Source: Mycobacterium sp. (lineage in GTDB: Bacteria > Actinomycetota > Actinomycetes > Mycobacteriales > Mycobacteriaceae). Taken from it: 8,484 nt of DNA. The stretch spans positions 1 through 8,484 of the forward strand of contig JAFAQO010000401.1 in assembly GCA_019246375.1 (NCBI GenBank), read 5' to 3'. The notes beneath the pieces are model-generated. The model made no database searches. It was not told the DNA's origin and saw nothing but the letters and a program-made list of their open reading frames with translations. Positions 6,727-8,484 of this stretch are shown piece by piece. The position numbers and the translations under genes were made by a program. Numbering within the stretch: position 1 is the stretch's first letter; every line of letters begins with the position of its first letter.

Positions 6727-6889
6727 TTTCGGCCCGCACCGCCGAGCCTCGCGCCATGCCGGCGTCATCGCGCAGCCGAGTATCGACGAATTCCACTATC
6801 CGCGACACCTTCTAGGCCGCGATGCGCTCGCGCAGAAAGGACCTGGCGCGAGTGCAGTCAACTGCGAAATCCGGGGGCTGATCGTCGGT

Positions 6890-7870
6890 TCAGGCATAAG
6901 CGCCCTGGCGTTCAAAAATTTTGCGCGGATTATCGACGAGCATCGTGTGCAATTGTTCGTCGGTGACGCCGCGCTCTTTCAACGCCGGGATCACGTCGTT
7001 GTGGATGTGCAGGTAATGCCAATTCGGCGCGGCAACCGGTAGCAGCGCTTCGGGCAGCGCATCGAAGTAGCAGTTGGCGTCGTGCGAGAGCACCATTTTG
7101 TCGGCGTGCCCGCGCTCGCACATGTGGGCCACCGTGTTCACGCGATCCTCGAACGGCAGGATCGCGTCGATGCCGAACCGATCCATGCCGATGAAGGAAC
7201 CGTTGTTGATGAGCTCTTCGAGGTAGTCGAGGTCGGTGGTGTCGCCGGAATGGCCGATCACCACGCGGGACAGGTCGACGCCTTCTTCGGCGAAAATGCG
7301 TTGCTGTTCGAGTCCGCGCCGAGTGCCGGCATGGGTGTGCGTGGAGATCGGCACACCGGTGCGGATATGGGCCTGCGCGACGGCACGCAGCACCCGCTCG
7401 ACACCAGGGGTGATGCCCGGCTCGTCGGTGGCGCACTTGAGGATTGCCGCTTTGACGCCGGTATCGGCGATGCCCTCCTCGATGTCGCGGACGAACATGT
7501 CGGTCATGATCTCCGGGCCGTTCAGCGGCGCGCCCGGCCCCAGATAGTGGAAGCAGAACGGCACGTCGTTGTAGGTGTACAGGCCGGTCGCGACGACGAT
7601 GTTCAGGTCGGTGGCTTGTGCGATACGGGCGATCCTGGGAATGTAGCGGCCCAGCCCGATCACGGTGAGGTCGACGATGCTGTCCACTCCACGGGCCTTT
7701 AACTCGTTGAGCCGCTTGATTGCGTCGGCCTCACGGCGCTCGTCGTTGCCCCAGCTTTCCGGATAGTTCTGCACGACCTCGGTGGTCATGACAAACACGT
7801 GTTCATGCATCAGAGTGACGCCGAGATCAGCGGTATCGATCGCGCCCCGTGCGGTGTTCAGCTGCGACAC
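6890..7870 (-). CDS. php: Phosphotriesterase-like lactonase (Rv0230c/PPH-like)
   Basis: A 326-residue amidohydrolase-superfamily (beta/alpha)8 enzyme, probably cytoplasmic, with a binuclear metal centre. All expected ligands are present: H22 and H24 (LMHEHV), the bridging lysine K145 (ILKCATD), which is carboxylated in the family, H178 (STHTHAG), H207 (IGHSGD) and D264 (LSHDAN). The M. tuberculosis homologue PPH is a lactonase acting on acyl-homoserine and other lactones, with weak promiscuous phosphotriesterase activity; the physiological substrate is unknown. The length equals what I recall for Rv0230c. The GTG at 7870 is supported by a promoter placed for a leaderless transcript. The gene converges on tmaT/MIRU and diverges from the flavin oxidoreductase, with 129 nt between their starts. 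No truncation or missing catalytic residue is seen. Confidence 0.93.
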   Translation of the reverse strand: MSQLNTARGAIDTADLGVTLMHEHVFVMTTEVVQNYPESWGNDERREADAIKRLNELKARGVDSIVDLTVIGLGRYIPRIARIAQATDLNIVVATGLYTYNDVPFCFHYLGPGAPLNGPEIMTDMFVRDIEEGIADTGVKAAILKCATDEPGITPGVERVLRAVAQAHIRTGVPISTHTHAGTRRGLEQQRIFAEEGVDLSRVVIGHSGDTTDLDYLEELINNGSFIGMDRFGIDAILPFEDRVNTVAHMCERGHADKMVLSHDANCYFDALPEALLPVAAPNWHYLHIHNDVIPALKERGVTDEQLHTMLVDNPRKIFERQGAYA

Positions 7871-7877
7871 CCACCCG

Positions 7878-7906
7878 ATGCTAGGGCGGGCCGGCGGCGC
7901 TGTCGG
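7878..7906 (-). promoter_or_regulatory. Likely leaderless promoter of php
   Basis: On the minus strand CCGACA (7901-7906; GACA of the TTGACA consensus) is followed after exactly 17 nt by TAGCAT (7878-7883; TANNNT). The latter ends 7 nt before the GTG start at 7870, so the predicted transcript begins at or next to the start codon. Confidence 0.5.
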
Positions 7907-7999
7907 CGGTTTGGCGAGGGCGGGCGGAAAGCACCATGTAATGACCGCCGCAGTGTTGCACTGTTATCGATGGCCGGTGAGCGAGGAGACGACATCCAA

Positions 8000-8484
8000 A
8001 TGGCGACCGCGGAGCTTCAATTCGGCGTTTCACTGGCGCCGAGGACTGAAGACCTCAACACCATCGTTGAGCTCGCCGTCGCCGCCGATAACGGCGGCCT
8101 GGATCTGCTCGCCCTCCAGGACCATCCCTACGTGGCGGACTTCGTCGACACCTTCAGCCTCATCGGGCACCTACTGTCGCGGACCACTCGGATCACGGTC
8201 TTTCCTGACGTGGCAAACCTGCCGCTGCGTCCGCCCGCAATGCTCGCCAAGGCAGCCGCCACCCTGGATTTGCTCAGCGGCGGCCGTTTCGAGCTCGGTC
8301 TCGGAGGGGGCGCCACCATGGACGCGATCGCGGCGATAGGTGGTCCTGTTCTTGCGCGCCGAGACGCCTTGCCCGCGCTGGCAGAAGGTATCGACGTCAT
8401 CCGAGCGTTGTGGCGATCCGGAGAAACGGCCCATGCCGGCGGCGACCACTACCGCGTCGACGGAGTGCAGACCGGGCCCGCGCC
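8000..8484 (+). CDS. LLM-class flavin-dependent oxidoreductase, 5' part
   Basis: The first 161 residues of a luciferase-like monooxygenase-family protein; the frame is open at the window edge, so the gene is partial. Family landmarks are the N-terminal strand LQFGVSLAP, the helix NTIVELAVAADNGGLDLLALQDHPY (20-44), the RTTRITVFPDVANLPLRPPAMLAKAAATLDLLSGGR region (61-96), the GLGGGA loop (100-105), and EGIDVIRALW (129-138), giving the beginning of a TIM barrel. In mycobacteria such proteins use F420 or FMN; which one, and the substrate, cannot be told here. The ATG at 8000 is preceded by GAGGAG (7983-7988) with an 11-nt spacer. An in-frame ATG at 7970 would add ten residues but has no ribosome binding site. 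It is divergent from php. Confidence 0.85.
   Translation, partial: MATAELQFGVSLAPRTEDLNTIVELAVAADNGGLDLLALQDHPYVADFVDTFSLIGHLLSRTTRITVFPDVANLPLRPPAMLAKAAATLDLLSGGRFELGLGGGATMDAIAAIGGPVLARRDALPALAEGIDVIRALWRSGETAHAGGDHYRVDGVQTGPA

Noticed and set aside
6854..6865. 12-bp palindrome GCAGTCAACTGC near the php end as terminator or operator
   Set aside because: The arms are 5 bp with a 2-nt centre, do not extend, lack a T-run and are not repeated elsewhere in the window; too weak to call.
6727..6889. Remnant of a PIN-domain toxin gene
   Set aside because: I translated the minus strand and the plus frames by eye and saw none of the spaced acidic residues of a PIN domain.
5858..7042. Open frame of about 394 codons overlapping tmaT, the MIRU and the 3' end of php
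   Set aside because: It runs in a shifted frame through a conserved acyltransferase and through php antisense; openness reflects base composition. Only the MIRU start at 6671 within it is noteworthy.
7082..7702. 206-codon open frame antisense to php
   Set aside because: Shadow of the conserved lactonase; its composition follows the codon positions of php and no motif is seen.

Overview
The window is high-GC actinobacterial DNA that I read as a Mycobacterium chromosome. The evidence is threefold. The gene order and protein sequences match, from memory, the M. tuberculosis block Rv0224c to Rv0230c. There is a near-textbook mycobacterial interspersed repetitive unit (MIRU). Several start codons sit 7-8 nt behind a TANNNT -10 box, as in leaderless mycobacterial transcripts. 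The species cannot be fixed from this sequence alone.

Layout, left to right: a class I SAM-dependent methyltransferase (minus, 5-769); a short divergent region carrying two MIRU-like direct repeats (784-878); a GT4-family glycosyltransferase (plus, 897-2096); and, convergent with it, a two-gene minus-strand operon. In that operon a DUF3068 protein of the PgfA family (3893-5302) is followed 6 nt later by a large polytopic membrane protein (2129-3886). A 199-bp divergent promoter region separates pgfA from an acyltransferase-3 membrane protein (plus, 5502-6674), likely the TmaT trehalose-monomycolate acetyltransferase. Its stop codon is overlapped by a MIRU (6671-6726). A phosphotriesterase-like lactonase (minus, 6890-7870) follows, and then the divergent 5' part of an LLM-class flavin oxidoreductase (plus, 8000 to the window edge).

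The central block looks like a cell-envelope locus. In established work, TmaT acetylates trehalose monomycolate for MmpL-dependent export, and the DUF3068 protein PgfA acts with MmpL3 in trehalose-monomycolate trafficking and polar growth and has been tied to lipomannan/lipoarabinomannan maturation. The operon partner of pgfA is uncharacterised but has GT-C-like features, and a GT4 glycosyltransferase and a methyltransferase lie alongside. The lactonase and the flavin oxidoreductase look like separate metabolic genes.

The most distinctive points are a pentapeptide-repeat tail added to PgfA, the MIRU fused to the tmaT stop codon, and a second MIRU-like pair between the methyltransferase and the glycosyltransferase. 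I see no RNA genes, insertion sequences, prophage or CRISPR. No untranslated stretch exceeds about 215 bases. I found no clearly new multi-gene system.
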